Source: Peptococcaceae bacterium
GTDB taxonomy: Bacteria; Bacillota; Desulfitobacteriia; Desulfitobacteriales; Syntrophobotulaceae
Assembly: GCA_009782825.1 (NCBI GenBank)
Contig: WRII01000002.1
Location: 53,727-117,726 of the forward strand
Direction: 5' to 3'
Length of the DNA: 64,000 bases
The notes beneath the pieces were generated by a model that saw only the letters and a list, made by a program, of their open reading frames with translations, ran no database searches and had not been told where the DNA came from. Both the position numbers and the translations under genes were made by a program. Every line of letters starts with the position of its first letter. Within the stretch, counting starts at the first letter, position 1. Shown here one piece after another: positions 40,891 through 50,606 of the stretch.

Positions 40891-41109
40891 ATGTCGAAGG
40901 AAGATGTTATCGAAGTTGAAGGAAAAGTGCTTGAGCCGCTGCCCAATGCCATGTTCCGAGTGGAATTGAACAATGGCCACAAGATACTCGCCCACGTTTC
41001 AGGAAAGATTCGCATGCATTTCATTAGGATTTTGCCGGGAGACAGGGTCACTGTAGAACTCTCTCCTTATGATTTAACCCGCGGCCGCATTGTTTACCGA
41101 TTCAAGTGA
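40891..41109 (+). CDS. infA: Translation initiation factor IF-1
   Basis: A 72-residue OB-fold protein. [37 protein letters not shown] and [10 protein letters not shown] are near invariant. AAAGGAGG precedes the ATG, one base after map. The KOW-domain gene that often lies between map and infA in Firmicutes is missing. Confidence 0.98.
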   Translation: MSKEDVIEVEGKVLEPLPNAMFRVELNNGHKILAHVSGKIRMHFIRILPGDRVTVELSPYDLTRGRIVYRFK

Positions 41110-41125
41110 ACTTTCAACTCTCAGC

Positions 41126-41147
41126 GAAGTTGATAGGCTTCAACTTC
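41126..41147 (+). repeat. Palindrome related to the GAAGGATATCA motif
   Basis: GAAGTTGA (41126-41133) pairs with TCAACTTC (41140-41147) around TAGGCT. It lies between infA and rpmJ. Confidence 0.7.
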
Positions 41148-41172
41148 AGACCAAAGAAAAGGAGGATTTTCG

Positions 41173-41286
41173 ATGAAAGTGCGTTCATCCGTCAAGAAAA
41201 TTTGCGAGAAATGCAAAATCATTAAACGAAAAGGCCGCGTCATGGTCATTTGCGAAAATCCTAGGCATAAGCAGCGACAAGGATAA
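41173..41286 (+). CDS. rpmJ: Ribosomal protein L36
   Basis: A 37-residue L36: [16 protein letters not shown] then [13 protein letters not shown]. The Cys-x2-Cys, Cys and His residues form the zinc site of C+ L36. AAAGGAGG lies before the ATG. Confidence 0.97.
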   Translation: MKVRSSVKKICEKCKIIKRKGRVMVICENPRHKQRQG

Positions 41287-41398
41287 TTCGAAATTGGGAA
41301 CACAAAAAAACGAATCACTCATCAACGAACCCGGAAAAGCGAACAAAACAGAACGGACCATGAACCACAAAAAACGATTATGGGGGTGTAAGAATTAG

Positions 41399-41770
41399 AT
41401 GGCACGTATCGCTGGGGTAGATTTACCTCGAGACAAAAGATGTGAGGTTGCGCTGACGTATATTTACGGCATTGGGATCAACCATTCAAGACGGATTTTA
41501 GCCAAGACCCAGATCAATCCTGATACCCGGACCAAAGACCTGTCGGAAAGCGAAGTCGCTCGGCTCAGAGAAGTCATTGATAAAGAATACAAGGTCGAAG
41601 GCGACCTGCGCCGTGAGGTAGCCCTCAATATTAAGCGACTGATCGAAATCGGCTGTTACCGGGGAATTCGCCACCGCAAGGGATTGCCTGTACGGGGACA
41701 GCGCACCAAAACCAATGCCCGCACCCGTAAAGGTCCGGCCCGGGCTATTGGCGGAAAGAAGAAAAAATAA
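41399..41770 (+). CDS. rpsM: Ribosomal protein S13
   Basis: A 123-residue S13. [20 protein letters not shown] and [20 protein letters not shown] are standard. The binding site GGGGGTGTAAG is atypical but usable. Confidence 0.98.
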   Translation: MARIAGVDLPRDKRCEVALTYIYGIGINHSRRILAKTQINPDTRTKDLSESEVARLREVIDKEYKVEGDLRREVALNIKRLIEIGCYRGIRHRKGLPVRGQRTKTNARTRKGPARAIGGKKKK

Positions 41771-41817
41771 TTAAGAACACATCACCACATAAGAACAAAT
41801 CAAAGGAGGGATAGAAC

Positions 41818-42207
41818 TTGCCTCGAAAAGTTGCGAGAACCAAACGCAGGGACCGTAAGAATATTGAGAAGGGCGTTGCCCACATCAAATCCACCTTCAA
41901 CAATACCATTGTGACGATTGCCGATACCGGCGGCAACGCCATATCCTGGTCGAGTGCCGGAGCCTTGGGGTTCAGAGGATCACGCAAAAGCACACCCTAT
42001 GCCGCTCAGATGGCTGCGGAAACAGCGGCCAAAGCTGCCATGGAACATGGCATGCGAGATGTGGAATGTTTTGTCAAAGGTCCGGGTTCCGGCCGGGAAG
42101 CCGCCATTCGCGCCCTACAGGCGGCAGGGCTGGAAGTCAGCCTGATCAGAGATGTAACACCGGTTCCCCATAATGGGTGCCGCCCGCCTAAACGCAGAAG
42201 AGTCTAA
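41818..42207 (+). CDS. rpsK: Ribosomal protein S11
   Basis: A 129-residue S11. [19 protein letters not shown] and [37 protein letters not shown] are typical. The start is TTG 41818, with AAAGGAGGG 7 bases upstream. Confidence 0.98.
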   Translation: MPRKVARTKRRDRKNIEKGVAHIKSTFNNTIVTIADTGGNAISWSSAGALGFRGSRKSTPYAAQMAAETAAKAAMEHGMRDVECFVKGPGSGREAAIRALQAAGLEVSLIRDVTPVPHNGCRPPKRRRV

Positions 42208-42227
42208 TATTATTAAGGGAGGTAACA

Positions 42228-42857
42228 ATGGCGAGATACACCGAATCCGTTTGCCGTATCTGCCGCAGGGAAGGGCTCAAGCTGTTTCTGAAGGCAGATC
42301 GTTGTCACACAACCAAGTGTTCATTCGAACACAGACCTCATCCGCCTGGTCAACAAGGCCAAGGCCGCGGCAAGAAACCTACTGAATACGCGATCCAGCT
42401 GCGCGAAAAACAGAAAGCCCGCCGCATGTACGGCGTCTTGGAAAAACAATTCCGCCGCTATTTTGCCATGGCCAGCCGCGAGAAAGGGATGACAGGGGAA
42501 AACCTTCTGCGTATCCTGGAGCGGCGGCTGGACAATGTGATTTATCGTGTGGGTTTGGCCGGTTCCCGTGCCGAATCCCGGCAGTTTGTGACACATGGCC
42601 ATTACACTGTCAACGGACACCGTGTGGACATTCCGTCCTATCTGGTCAAACCCGGAGACGTGATTTCGATTAAAGAAAAGAGCCGGAACGTCAACCGACT
42701 CAAGGAAATGGCTGATAATTTAGGGACACACGTGGTTCCCTCGTGGATCAGTGTTGACCAGAACGCAGTGTCAGGAACTATCCTCAAGCTGCCAGATCGG
42801 GAAGATATTCAGGTTCCGATTACAGAACAGCTTATTGTTGAAAGATACTCGCGTTAA
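42228..42857 (+). CDS. rpsD: Ribosomal protein S4, zinc-type N-terminus
   Basis: A 209-residue S4, 16S assembly initiator. The N-terminus has CRIC and later cysteines (RCHTTKC), consistent with a C+ zinc form, and the S4 RNA-binding domain carries [29 protein letters not shown] precedes the ATG. Confidence 0.97.
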   Translation: MARYTESVCRICRREGLKLFLKADRCHTTKCSFEHRPHPPGQQGQGRGKKPTEYAIQLREKQKARRMYGVLEKQFRRYFAMASREKGMTGENLLRILERRLDNVIYRVGLAGSRAESRQFVTHGHYTVNGHRVDIPSYLVKPGDVISIKEKSRNVNRLKEMADNLGTHVVPSWISVDQNAVSGTILKLPDREDIQVPITEQLIVERYSR

Positions 42858-42890
42858 CATTTCAAACACAGGAAAGTAGGTGCGAGTTCC

Positions 42891-43838
42891 ATGTTGGAAA
42901 TTGAAAAACCAAAAATTGAATGTATCGATCGTTCCCGGGATAACCGTTACGCTAAATTTGTGGTGGAACCTTTAGAGCGGGGATACGGAATCACGCTTGG
43001 AAATTCGCTGCGCCGGATCCTGCTCTCCTCTCTGCCCGGAACAGCAGTTACGTCCATCAAAATCGAAGGCGTGCTTCACGAGTTTTCTACCATACCCGGA
43101 GTGCGTGAAGATGTGACGGAAATCATTCTCAACATCAAGTCTCTGGCCCTCAAAGGGTACACAGACGAACCCCAAACCCTGCGTTTGGAGTGTCAAGGCA
43201 AAGGCGTTGTAACCGCAGCAGATATCATTACAGGATCAGATATTGAAGTGCTGAATCCCGATCTCAAGATTGCGACCCTGGATTCTGACGGCCGCCTGTT
43301 TATTGAGATGGTCGCGGAAAAATCCGTCGGATACGTGCTGGCCGAAAAAAACAAGAAACCGGATCATCCCATTGGGGTTATCCCCATAGACTCCATCTTT
43401 GCCCCCATTCACAAAGTCAACTATGCCGTTGAAGACACCCGGGTAGGTGTTATGACCGACTTCGACAAGCTGACGCTGGAAGTGTGGTCCAACGGGAATA
43501 TCTCTCCCGAGGACGCCACCAGCTTGGCGGCAAAAATCCTCAGCGATCACCTGAATCTCTTTATCAGCCTGACCGATACCATGAATCATGTGGAGACTAT
43601 GGTGGAAAAAGAAGAAGAGAAGAAAGGCCGTATCATGGAGATGACCATTGAAGAAATGGATCTCTCCGTCAGATCTTTCAACTGTTTAAAGAGGGCCGGG
43701 ATCAATACTGTGGAGGAACTCACTCAGAAAACCGAAGAAGACATGATTAAAGTCCGTAATCTCGGGCGCAAATCTTTAGAAGAAGTGGAAAATAAACTTC
43801 ACGACATGAGCTTGGGCTTCCGGATCACAGACGAGTAA
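42891..43838 (+). CDS. rpoA: RNA polymerase alpha subunit
   Basis: A 315-residue alpha subunit. The N-terminal dimerisation domain has [20 protein letters not shown]; the C-terminal domain, joined by a Lys/Glu-rich linker, has [20 protein letters not shown] and [16 protein letters not shown] for UP-element and activator contact. Length is standard. Confidence 0.98.
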   Translation: MLEIEKPKIECIDRSRDNRYAKFVVEPLERGYGITLGNSLRRILLSSLPGTAVTSIKIEGVLHEFSTIPGVREDVTEIILNIKSLALKGYTDEPQTLRLECQGKGVVTAADIITGSDIEVLNPDLKIATLDSDGRLFIEMVAEKSVGYVLAEKNKKPDHPIGVIPIDSIFAPIHKVNYAVEDTRVGVMTDFDKLTLEVWSNGNISPEDATSLAAKILSDHLNLFISLTDTMNHVETMVEKEEEKKGRIMEMTIEEMDLSVRSFNCLKRAGINTVEELTQKTEEDMIKVRNLGRKSLEEVENKLHDMSLGFRITDE

Positions 43839-43868
43839 AAAATAATCAAGTAAAGGAGGAATCAAAAA

Positions 43869-44357
43869 ATGCCCTATCGCAAACTTGGGCGCAATATGGG
43901 TCACCGCCGCGCCATGCTGCGCAACAGCGTGACCTCCTTGCTGGAGCATCGCAAAATTGAAACCACTGAAGCTCGGGCGAAGGAAATCAATGCGCTCACC
44001 GAAAAAATGATTACTTTGGGCAAGCGCAACGATTTATCAGCCCGGCGTCAGGTTATGTCCTATCTTTTTGTGGAGACGGCTCCGCGAAAAATGACTCTGC
44101 GCGAGGCGGAAGCCAACAGCAAGTGTGAGACGGACAAAGACGGCCGGCGCAAGGCCGATGAAAATGGCCGGCGTCTGGCCGTGAAAGACGGTTGGCGCAA
44201 AGAAGCAAAAAATCGCCGGCTCCAGAGCGTTGTCAAAGTCCTGTTCGAAGAGATCGCTCCCAAATATGCCGACCGACAGGGCGGATACACAAGAATTGTG
44301 AAAACCGGCTATCGGCGCGGTGACGGGGCGCAGATGGTTGTCATCGAGCTTGTGTGA
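43869..44357 (+). CDS. rplQ: Ribosomal protein L17 with internal insertion
   Basis: A 162-residue L17; the family is usually 112-130. Residues 1 to about 67 ([27 protein letters not shown]) and from about 121 ([30 protein letters not shown]) are normal. Between them, about 40 additional residues form a charged repeat: [12 protein letters not shown], then [11 protein letters not shown]. The DNA shows three and a half degenerate 24-base units at 44136-44222. The reading frame is kept, so the protein is likely functional with an extended loop. AAAGGAGGAATC precedes the ATG. Confidence 0.95.
   Translation: MPYRKLGRNMGHRRAMLRNSVTSLLEHRKIETTEARAKEINALTEKMITLGKRNDLSARRQVMSYLFVETAPRKMTLREAEANSKCETDKDGRRKADENGRRLAVKDGWRKEAKNRRLQSVVKVLFEEIAPKYADRQGGYTRIVKTGYRRGDGAQMVVIELV
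44136..44222 (+). repeat. 24-bp degenerate tandem repeat inside rplQ
   Basis: Units at 44136-44159, 44160-44183 and 44184-44207, plus a partial fourth, share GGCCGGCG-type cores and encode the L17 insertion. Confidence 0.85.
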
Positions 44358-44368
44358 AGGCAATCTCC

Positions 44369-45367
44369 ATGCGTTACCTCGCTCTTACCCTTGCTTATGA
44401 CGGCGCAGCATATCATGGCTTCCAGATCCAATGCGCAGCCCACGGTCCCACGATTCAAGGAACCCTCGAAGCCACCTGGTTCACCCTTTTCGGCGAAACT
44501 ATCCGAGTAACGCCGGCCGGCAGAACCGATGCCGGTGTCCATGCCGCCGGGCAAGTTGTCAGTTTCCCGTCGGAAAGCCGTATTCCCACAGATAAGATTG
44601 GCAAGGCTATGAACAGCCTGCTGCCCAGAGACATCAGAGTCTTGGAAGCATGGGAAACCGGGGAAGATTTCAACGCCCGCTTCAGCGCCTGTTGGAAACG
44701 CTACGACTATTGGATAGATAACCGATCCGTCCCTGATGTTTTTGCCCGCCGCTACGCGCATCATGAACCGGTGGCGCTGGACAAGGAAGCGATGAGGAGG
44801 ACGGCTCAAGCCCTGGTGGGACGGCACAATTTTCGTGCCTTTGCCGCAGCCGCAGCCGCAGCAGGGAGTGTAACCCCTCATGGGGTACGGAATTTTGAAC
44901 GCACCCTCAGTCATTGCTGTATAACGGAAGAACACGGGCTGCTCAAGATGAGTTTCGTTGGAGATGGATTTCTTTATAACATGGTGAGAATTATGGCCGG
45001 AACTCTCTTGGCTTTTGGGAAAGTCTCACGGAAAGCCTCACGGAAAACACAGACAGCTCAGAGGGTAGAATTTGAGCAGTATCAGGCAAGTCCATGCCTG
45101 AGTCCGTGCCTGGGCCCATGCCTAAGCAAGATTCAGCACACTCAAATTTGTTCGGGAACCGAAGCTGAAGCTCTTCAGGAAATCCTGGCCTCCCAGGATC
45201 GAACCCGTGCCGGAGATACCTTGCCGCCTCATGGTTTAGTCCTCAAACACGTTGAGTATCGTGCCCGCTGCCCCAGTATGGTTTTTGCCGATTTGCCGGC
45301 TTCAGACTGGGAAAATCAGCTTGTGGCGCCCCGTGAAGGAGCTGTGCGTCGGAGCAGGAAGACATAA
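44369..45367 (+). CDS. truA: tRNA pseudouridine synthase A with internal insertion
   Basis: A 332-residue TruA, modifying uridines 38-40 of tRNA anticodon arms; usual length is 245-270. GRTDAGVHA at 51-59 carries catalytic Asp54, and [17 protein letters not shown] is conserved. From about 220 to 265 there is an extra low-complexity stretch with [13 protein letters not shown], coded by 12-base repeats (45089-45124), before the conserved [14 protein letters not shown]. The C-terminus also extends by about 30 residues. ATG 44369 has AAGG at 8 bases; an earlier GTG 44354 overlaps rplQ. The ecf transporter genes usually found between rplQ and truA are absent. Confidence 0.93.
   Translation: MRYLALTLAYDGAAYHGFQIQCAAHGPTIQGTLEATWFTLFGETIRVTPAGRTDAGVHAAGQVVSFPSESRIPTDKIGKAMNSLLPRDIRVLEAWETGEDFNARFSACWKRYDYWIDNRSVPDVFARRYAHHEPVALDKEAMRRTAQALVGRHNFRAFAAAAAAAGSVTPHGVRNFERTLSHCCITEEHGLLKMSFVGDGFLYNMVRIMAGTLLAFGKVSRKASRKTQTAQRVEFEQYQASPCLSPCLGPCLSKIQHTQICSGTEAEALQEILASQDRTRAGDTLPPHGLVLKHVEYRARCPSMVFADLPASDWENQLVAPREGAVRRSRKT
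45089..45124 (+). repeat. 12-bp tandem repeat inside truA
   Basis: Three units, AGTCCATGCCTG and two variants, encode the SPCL-type repeats of the TruA insertion. Confidence 0.9.
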
Positions 45368-45368
45368 G

Positions 45369-45411
45369 AAACGTTACACCCTTACAAAAACGTTACACCC
45401 TTACACAGAAA
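45369..45411 (+). repeat. 19-bp repeat between truA and rplM
   Basis: AAACGTTACACCCTTAC occurs at 45369-45385 and 45388-45404, with a shortened third AAACGTTACA starting near 45409. It lies in the short rplM leader. Confidence 0.9.
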
Positions 45412-45449
45412 CGTTACAAATCGGAAACAAGAATTTTTGGAGGAATGTT

Positions 45450-45878
45450 ATGACCACCCAGTTTGCCAAAGCCGGTCAAGTGGATCAGAAATGGTATGTT
45501 ATTGACGCATCGAATATGGCCTTGGGGCACGTGGCCACCGAAGCGGCCCGCCTGCTTCGGGGCAAACATAAGCCCATTTATACGCCCAATGTGGATACAG
45601 GGGATTTTGTCATTATTGTCAACGCGGAGAAAGTGATTCTGACCGGCAAGAAACTTGACCAGAAAAAAATGCGCTGGCACAGCGGCTATCCCGGTGGCTT
45701 AAAGGAGCGTCCCTACCGGATTGTGATGGATAAAATGCCCGAGCGCGCCATGGAACGTGCTGTCAAAGGCATGCTGCCGCACAACCGATTAGGCAAAAAA
45801 ATGTACGGAAAGTTGAAAGTTTATCGGGGTTCTGAGCATCCCCATCAAGCCCAGAAACCTGAAGTGTGGACCTTTTAA
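45450..45878 (+). CDS. rplM: Ribosomal protein L13
   Basis: A 142-residue L13. [39 protein letters not shown] and [19 protein letters not shown] are standard. TTGGAGG lies 6-7 bases before ATG 45450. It is co-transcribed with rpsI. Confidence 0.97.
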   Translation: MTTQFAKAGQVDQKWYVIDASNMALGHVATEAARLLRGKHKPIYTPNVDTGDFVIIVNAEKVILTGKKLDQKKMRWHSGYPGGLKERPYRIVMDKMPERAMERAVKGMLPHNRLGKKMYGKLKVYRGSEHPHQAQKPEVWTF

Positions 45879-45902
45879 AATATCAACTGTAAGGAGGAAA
45901 AA

Positions 45903-46295
45903 ATGGCCGTAACCCAATATTTAGGAACAGGAAGAAGGAAAAACGCCGTTGCCCGGGTCAGGCTCGTACCCGGTTCCGGCAAATTCATTGTGAACCAACG
46001 TGAACTCGATGACTATTTTGGAAAAAAGACCTTGGTGATGATTGTCCAGCAGCCCTTTGCCATCACCGAAACCTTGGGCAAATACGATGTGGTTGCCCGA
46101 GTCCATGGGGGCGGTACCACCGGACAGGCCGGCGCGCTCCGGATGGGGATTGCCCGTGCTCTGCTGAAGCTCGATGCCGGACTGCGCCCCACCCTGAAAC
46201 GGGCGAAGTTCCTGACACGGGATCCGCGCATGAAAGAACGCCGCAAATATGGTCTTAAGAAAGCCCGCAAAGCGCCGCAATTCTCAAAACGTTAA
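45903..46295 (+). CDS. rpsI: Ribosomal protein S9
   Basis: A 130-residue S9 whose C-terminal tail ([11 protein letters not shown]) reaches the P-site t[22 protein letters not shown] and [18 protein letters not shown] are conserved. TAAGGAGGAAAA precedes the ATG. Confidence 0.98.
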   Translation: MAVTQYLGTGRRKNAVARVRLVPGSGKFIVNQRELDDYFGKKTLVMIVQQPFAITETLGKYDVVARVHGGGTTGQAGALRMGIARALLKLDAGLRPTLKRAKFLTRDPRMKERRKYGLKKARKAPQFSKR

Positions 46296-46374
46296 TGACG
46301 ATGATTATTCCGATGATTCTTGGGATGTTACTCATGTTGAGGCAGAGGGATCTAATCCTGTTGAAGAAAAATTG

Positions 46375-46404
46375 AAAGAAGACCGCAGATATGCGGTCTT
46401 CTTT
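46375..46404 (+). terminator. Intrinsic terminator after rplM-rpsI
   Basis: AAAGAAGACCGC (46375-46386) pairs perfectly with GCGGTCTTCTTT (46393-46404) around AGATAT. The run of T closes the ribosomal gene block. Confidence 0.9.
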
Positions 46405-46565
46405 GGGATTGAGGAATTTTTTGCGAGGACTTTATTCCTCGCCAGCCCCTTAGCTAACGCAAAACATAAATGTATAAATCCTGGATATAAAGAATTTCTT
46501 TTTTCCCTATTATGATATTCTTATTATTGAGAGACCCCCTATGCAAAAAAGGAGAGATTAAGATT

Positions 46566-47228
46566 ATGTCTAAAATCGGAAGCAAGATAATGCTTTTGAT
46601 TATAACTGTGCTGCTAACAGTCTTCCTGTTTCCTGGCTGTCAAACGCCTTCGGAGGATGGTGCGAATGATAATTACGTAGATGAAACTTTAAATGATTCG
46701 ATTATTACGTCTAATACGCCAAAGACTCTTAACAGTGAACAACAAGAGCTTCTTGATCAAGCCAACATGATTCTGCCGTTCTTAAAAAACAAGGAACTTG
46801 GAGAATTGGCTCAATGTGTTCACAAGGATAAGGGTGTGACATTTTCGCCATACGCTCACATTGAAGAAAACGCAATCAAATTCACCGCCGATAAGCTAAG
46901 AACCCTTAAACCAACAGATAAATTCATATGGAGCACCGCCACCCCTTCCGGTTTGCCCTTCAATGAAAGTATCAGCAACTATTTTGAAGACTGTGTCTAT
47001 AACCGAGACTATATCCAAGCACCGCAAATCAGTATTGATAAACTCACTACACATGGAGGCGCTCTCTCTAATATTGAAACAGTTTTTCCGGCAGCACATT
47101 TTGTTGAATATTACTTCCCTGCAACAGAAGGTGTGGGGTTGGATTGGGCAATCTTAAGATTGGTATTTGAGAATGTAGATGGTCAATGGATGTTGGTTGC
47201 CATCATAAATGACACCTGGGTACCTTAA
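46566..47228 (+). CDS. Putative lipoprotein of unknown function
   Basis: A 220-residue exported protein. A hydrophobic signal (IMLLIITVLLTVFLF) is followed by the lipobox LFPGC, so the mature protein should start at Cys25 and be lipid-anchored. The rest is hydrophilic with no motif I can name. AAGGAGAG lies about 9 bases before ATG 46566; upstream in-frame codons are not needed. It begins the less conserved part of the window, after the rpsI terminator. Confidence 0.75.
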   Translation: MSKIGSKIMLLIITVLLTVFLFPGCQTPSEDGANDNYVDETLNDSIITSNTPKTLNSEQQELLDQANMILPFLKNKELGELAQCVHKDKGVTFSPYAHIEENAIKFTADKLRTLKPTDKFIWSTATPSGLPFNESISNYFEDCVYNRDYIQAPQISIDKLTTHGGALSNIETVFPAAHFVEYYFPATEGVGLDWAILRLVFENVDGQWMLVAIINDTWVP

Positions 47229-47299
47229 CATTCGCTAGATTTTTGCGACTTGCGCAGCTGTTTTTTAAGAAAAATAAACCGCAAAGGGAGCTTGCCTCA

Positions 47300-48025
47300 A
47301 TGGAAACTATATTTTCTCAAAAACACCTGATCGGATTGATCTGGGTAGCGCTTCTGGTTACCCTTATGCTCATGGGGAGTCTTTTGCTGGGCCGGCGCAT
47401 CGGAACAGGAACTGTGCTGCGTGTGGCTGCGGTGGTTTTTGTCTCCCTTGAAATAGCGAAGTTCATAGCTTTGGGAGAAAATATAGATATTTCGTACTTT
47501 CCCCTTCAGTTTTGCAGCCTGATGCTGTACGCTTATCCTGTGGCGGCTTTTGCCAGGGGCAAGGTGAAACAAGCTGTCTTGCCTTTCGCCTATGTGGCCG
47601 GACTGATGGCCGGGGTGATTGCTCTGCTGATGCCCACCAATATTTTGGGGGATCCGGGAACGGGATGGCTCTCGCCGGATAATTTTTATCCTACATTGAG
47701 CTTTGTCTATCACGGGTTTATGATCTATTTTAGTTTGTACCTGGTGTTGTCGAAAGAGTATTCGCCTCGCTGGCGGCATATAGGAAACGTGACTGGCTTG
47801 AGCTTGGTGTTCAGTTGGTTGGCCATTGGAATGAATGCCATTTATGATACCGATTTGATGATGCTGAACCATGGCGAGGGCAATCCATTGAACTTTCTGT
47901 TGGAGGTGGGTTGGATTTGGTACTATCTATCCCAGTTGGTTCTGGTGGTTGTGGTGAGTCTTCTTGTGATTGCTGTGACAAAAGGATTTTTCTTCATAAC
48001 AGACGCCCGTCGGTTGAAATCGTAA
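47300..48025 (+). CDS. YwaF-like (TMEM164-type) integral membrane protein
   Basis: A protein of about 241 residues with six or seven hydrophobic segments. Conserved-looking segments are YFPLQFCSLMLY near the middle and LSFVYHGFMIY later, as in the YwaF/TIGR02206 family of unassigned function. ATG 47300 follows AAAGGGAG; the frame is open from TTG 47243 but without a site. Its 3' end overlaps the convergent ferredoxin-type gene by 32 bases. Confidence 0.7.
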   Translation: METIFSQKHLIGLIWVALLVTLMLMGSLLLGRRIGTGTVLRVAAVVFVSLEIAKFIALGENIDISYFPLQFCSLMLYAYPVAAFARGKVKQAVLPFAYVAGLMAGVIALLMPTNILGDPGTGWLSPDNFYPTLSFVYHGFMIYFSLYLVLSKEYSPRWRHIGNVTGLSLVFSWLAIGMNAIYDTDLMMLNHGEGNPLNFLLEVGWIWYYLSQLVLVVVVSLLVIAVTKGFFFITDARRLKS

Positions 48026-48590
48026 CACCCTGACACGGGATCATCTTTTCGCTGTTCATAACCGCGGTTTTGGCGGCAGCTTCAATCCCGCCGCAACAGG
48101 GAACCTCCATGCGTACTACTGTTACAGATTGAATCGTGTTTGACTTAAGAATAGCGGCGAGCTTCTCGCTGTAATCAAGAGCATCCAATTTGGGACAGCC
48201 AATCACGGTGATTTTTCCTTTCATGAATTCGCGATGAAAATTCCCATAGGCATATGCCGCACAATCTGCGGCAATTAGCAAATTGGCGTCCGCAAAATAG
48301 GAAGCGTTTATGGGGACAAGCTGGATCTGTAGCGGCCATTGGGCAAGCTGTTTTGCATCCCTATTGCCAAACACAGCGGCTTCATCAAAAGCTAAGGCTT
48401 CACGCTCTTCAAAAGAAATGGCCCCTGCAGGGCAAACAGGCAGGCAGTTGCCAAGCCCGTCACAATAATCGTCCCGAAGCAGAACCGCTTTATTGTCCAT
48501 GATTCCAATAGCGCCTTCGTGGCAGGCCGTTACACAGAGACCGCAGCCGTTACATTTTTCCTGATCAATTTTAATAATTTTTCTTATCAA
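47994..48590 (-). CDS. 4Fe-4S ferredoxin-type protein of the hcp regulon type
   Basis: A 198-residue iron-sulfur protein. The first motif is CNGCGLCVTACHEGAI; the second is CDGLGNCLPVCPAGAI, where the spacing is the non-standard form of this family. The C-terminal part contains CPKL, and PCCGGI cysteines. It starts at TTG 48590 with AAAGGAGG 9 bases upstream and runs divergently from a Crp/Fnr regulator, with hcp further on. Such proteins are often coregulated with hybrid cluster protein and may supply electrons to it; that role is inferred from context. Confidence 0.8.
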   Translation of the reverse strand: MIRKIIKIDQEKCNGCGLCVTACHEGAIGIMDNKAVLLRDDYCDGLGNCLPVCPAGAISFEEREALAFDEAAVFGNRDAKQLAQWPLQIQLVPINASYFADANLLIAADCAAYAYGNFHREFMKGKITVIGCPKLDALDYSEKLAAILKSNTIQSVTVVRMEVPCCGGIEAAAKTAVMNSEKMIPCQGVTISTDGRLL

Positions 48591-48640
48591 AATGATACCC
48601 TCCTTTGCGAATTTACCTAAAGTATACTATACTAAAGATC
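48591..48640. promoter_or_regulatory. Divergent promoter region
   Basis: The 50 bases between the ferredoxin-type gene and the regulator hold AGTATACTATACT, an AGTAT-N3-ATACT inverted repeat that contains TATACT on both strands. It could serve both promoters and a regulator site. Confidence 0.45.
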
Positions 48641-49297
48641 ATGAAGGAATATTTTAGGATCTTGCAGGAGGTTACTCTGTTTTCAGGTATTGGATCTGAC
48701 GAGCTTGAAGCCATGTTGACCTGTGTGGACGCGACAACAATCTCACCTCAAAAAGGCGATATCCTCCTTTATACCGGCGAAAAACCTGAGCATGTCGGCA
48801 TTGTTCTGGCTGGGCAGCTTCATATTGCTCAGGAGGACTATGATGGGAACCGGACACTGTTGGACGCTGTGACTCCAGGCGGAATTTTTGCTGAAGCGTT
48901 ATGCTGCGCCGGTATTGAGGAAAGCCCGATTACGGTGATGGCAGATTCCAACGCCGTTGTTTTGCTGATGCGGTTTTCGCGTTTGCTGCAAACCTGTTCG
49001 CGTTCTTGTTCTTTTCATACACGGCTGATTGAAAATATGTTGAGGCTTATCGCGAAAAACAATCTTCATCTACAAAAGAAGATGGAGATTGTCAGCTTAA
49101 AAGCTATCCGGGCTAAAGTGATATACTATCTCGAATCCTTTATCCCAAAACAGGGCCGCATGATAACGATACCCTTTAACCGGGAGGAATTGGCCAATTA
49201 CTTGTGTGTTGAGCGCAGCGCCCTTTCTCATGAGTTGGCGCGTATGCAGAAAGATGGGCTGATTGAGTATAAGAAGAATGTTTTTACGTTGAAATGA
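48641..49297 (+). CDS. Crp/Fnr-family transcription regulator
   Basis: A protein of 218 residues. The N-terminal cNMP-binding-like beta-barrel (FSGIGSDELEAML, GDILLYTGEKPEHVGIVLAG) is followed by a dimer helix and a C-terminal HTH (NREELANYLCVERSALSHEL). It lacks the N-terminal Cys cluster of Fnr, but carries CC at about residues 88-89. Position beside hcp and the ferredoxin gene suggests an HcpR-type nitrosative stress regulator. The ATG at 48641 is the family-like start. Which signal it senses is not visible. Confidence 0.8.
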   Translation: MKEYFRILQEVTLFSGIGSDELEAMLTCVDATTISPQKGDILLYTGEKPEHVGIVLAGQLHIAQEDYDGNRTLLDAVTPGGIFAEALCCAGIEESPITVMADSNAVVLLMRFSRLLQTCSRSCSFHTRLIENMLRLIAKNNLHLQKKMEIVSLKAIRAKVIYYLESFIPKQGRMITIPFNREELANYLCVERSALSHELARMQKDGLIEYKKNVFTLK

Positions 49298-49332
49298 ATA
49301 GAGGACTCTCTGTCTACCCTTGGAAATCCGCT

Positions 49333-49360
49333 TTTGTTATAGCCCCTTTGTTATAGCCCC
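49333..49360 (+). repeat. 14-bp tandem duplication
   Basis: TTTGTTATAGCCCC occurs twice in tandem in the short gap between the Crp-like gene and the deacetylase gene. Confidence 0.85.
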
Positions 49361-49398
49361 CAGGTAAATCGCGCAAATTTGGCGAGATGGAGTTTAAA

Positions 49399-50448
49399 AT
49401 GAAGAAATATACCAAATATATTCTGTTATTGGGATCCATAGTCATGGTAGTACTTGTATTCGTATTGACATTCGTGTTTCTGTTTCTGGGGGGTTCCAAT
49501 GCGGATGATAAAACTTCCGGTTCAAACGATGAGGATTCTATAACTCTTGCCTCGCTCCTTCCTGTGATTACCTTAAAAGGCGATGCTGAAATAACCCTTG
49601 TACAAGGAAACCCCTATGTTGAGCCCGGATATGATATCAATGATATCGACTTACTCGATAAAGTCATTATAGAAGGACATGTGGATATCACCCGCGCAGG
49701 AATATATGAAATCAGATATCATGTCGCTAACACCAACGGAGATGCTGCCTCTGCCGTGAGAACCGTGACAGTTGCGGCACGCAGCCCCGATGCGCAAGTG
49801 CCGATTTTTATGTATCACGAAGTTGCAGATACCACTTGGGGCATTGAGAACTTATTTGTAAAAGTCAACGAATTTGAGGCTCAAATGAAGTATTTGAGCG
49901 ATCATGGATACCAAACCCTGTTTGTGAATGAAATCCGCTGCCAAACCGGTTTTCACAAAAAAGTTGTTCTTACTTTTGACGATGCCTATATTGGATTCTA
50001 TACGCATATTTTTCCTATACTTAAAAAATATACTATTAAGGCGACTCTATATGTTATCACGTCTTGCATGGATGGAACCCCTTATGTTTCGACCGAACAG
50101 CTGCGTGAAATCCATGATTCAGGCCTAGTGCAAATCGGCTCTCACAGCATAACCCATCCGGAATTGCCGAATCTCAATCAAACCGACATGGAAGCGGAGA
50201 TTAAGGGATCTCAAGAAGCTCTGGAAGCCGTTCTGGGAACACCGGTGACGAGTTTTGCTTACCCCATTGGAGCTTATAGCTCTCAGGTTATTGACATCAC
50301 AAAGCTCTACTATGATGACGCCCTTATTACAGGAGGGACAATCGCCGGCATTAATTCGGAGACCAACTATTACACACTTCCGAGATATGGAGTCTATAGA
50401 AGCACGACTCTTCAAGCATTTATGGATATGTGCTCACACGGGAGGTAA
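49399..50448 (+). CDS. Membrane-anchored polysaccharide deacetylase with Ig-like domain
   Basis: About 349 residues. An N-terminal transmembrane anchor (residues about 5-30) is followed by a DUF5011-type Ig-like domain (about 55-125, VEPGYDINDIDLLDKV, TRAGIYEIRY) and a NodB domain (FMYHEVAD, LTFDDAY, SHSITHPELP, FAYPIGAYSSQ) with the DD and HxxxH metal ligands. It should remove N- or O-acetyl groups from cell wall polymers outside the cell. ATG 49399 has GGAG 6 bases upstream; ATG 49387 has none. A terminator follows. Confidence 0.85.
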   Translation: MKKYTKYILLLGSIVMVVLVFVLTFVFLFLGGSNADDKTSGSNDEDSITLASLLPVITLKGDAEITLVQGNPYVEPGYDINDIDLLDKVIIEGHVDITRAGIYEIRYHVANTNGDAASAVRTVTVAARSPDAQVPIFMYHEVADTTWGIENLFVKVNEFEAQMKYLSDHGYQTLFVNEIRCQTGFHKKVVLTFDDAYIGFYTHIFPILKKYTIKATLYVITSCMDGTPYVSTEQLREIHDSGLVQIGSHSITHPELPNLNQTDMEAEIKGSQEALEAVLGTPVTSFAYPIGAYSSQVIDITKLYYDDALITGGTIAGINSETNYYTLPRYGVYRSTTLQAFMDMCSHGR

Positions 50449-50469
50449 GATGTCCTGAATTTTTTTTAT

Positions 50470-50498
50470 TTCCGTGGTTATAACCACGGAATATTTTT
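50470..50498 (+). terminator. Intrinsic terminator after the deacetylase gene
   Basis: TTCCGTGGTT (50470-50479) and AACCACGGAA (50482-50491) form a perfect stem around AT, followed by TATTTTTTT. Confidence 0.85.
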
Positions 50499-50606
50499 TT
50501 GCCGTATAGTACCCTTGAGTAGAGTTCATACAAAGAGGTTCACATCTTGATCAGACAGCACCTGTTGGATTAAGTATAAACCTCACTATTAAGGAGGCAC
50601 TTCACA

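Noticed and set aside
46249..46515. Frame overlapping rpsI and extending past the terminator
   Set aside because: It runs through the strong hairpin at 46375-46404 and has no binding site.
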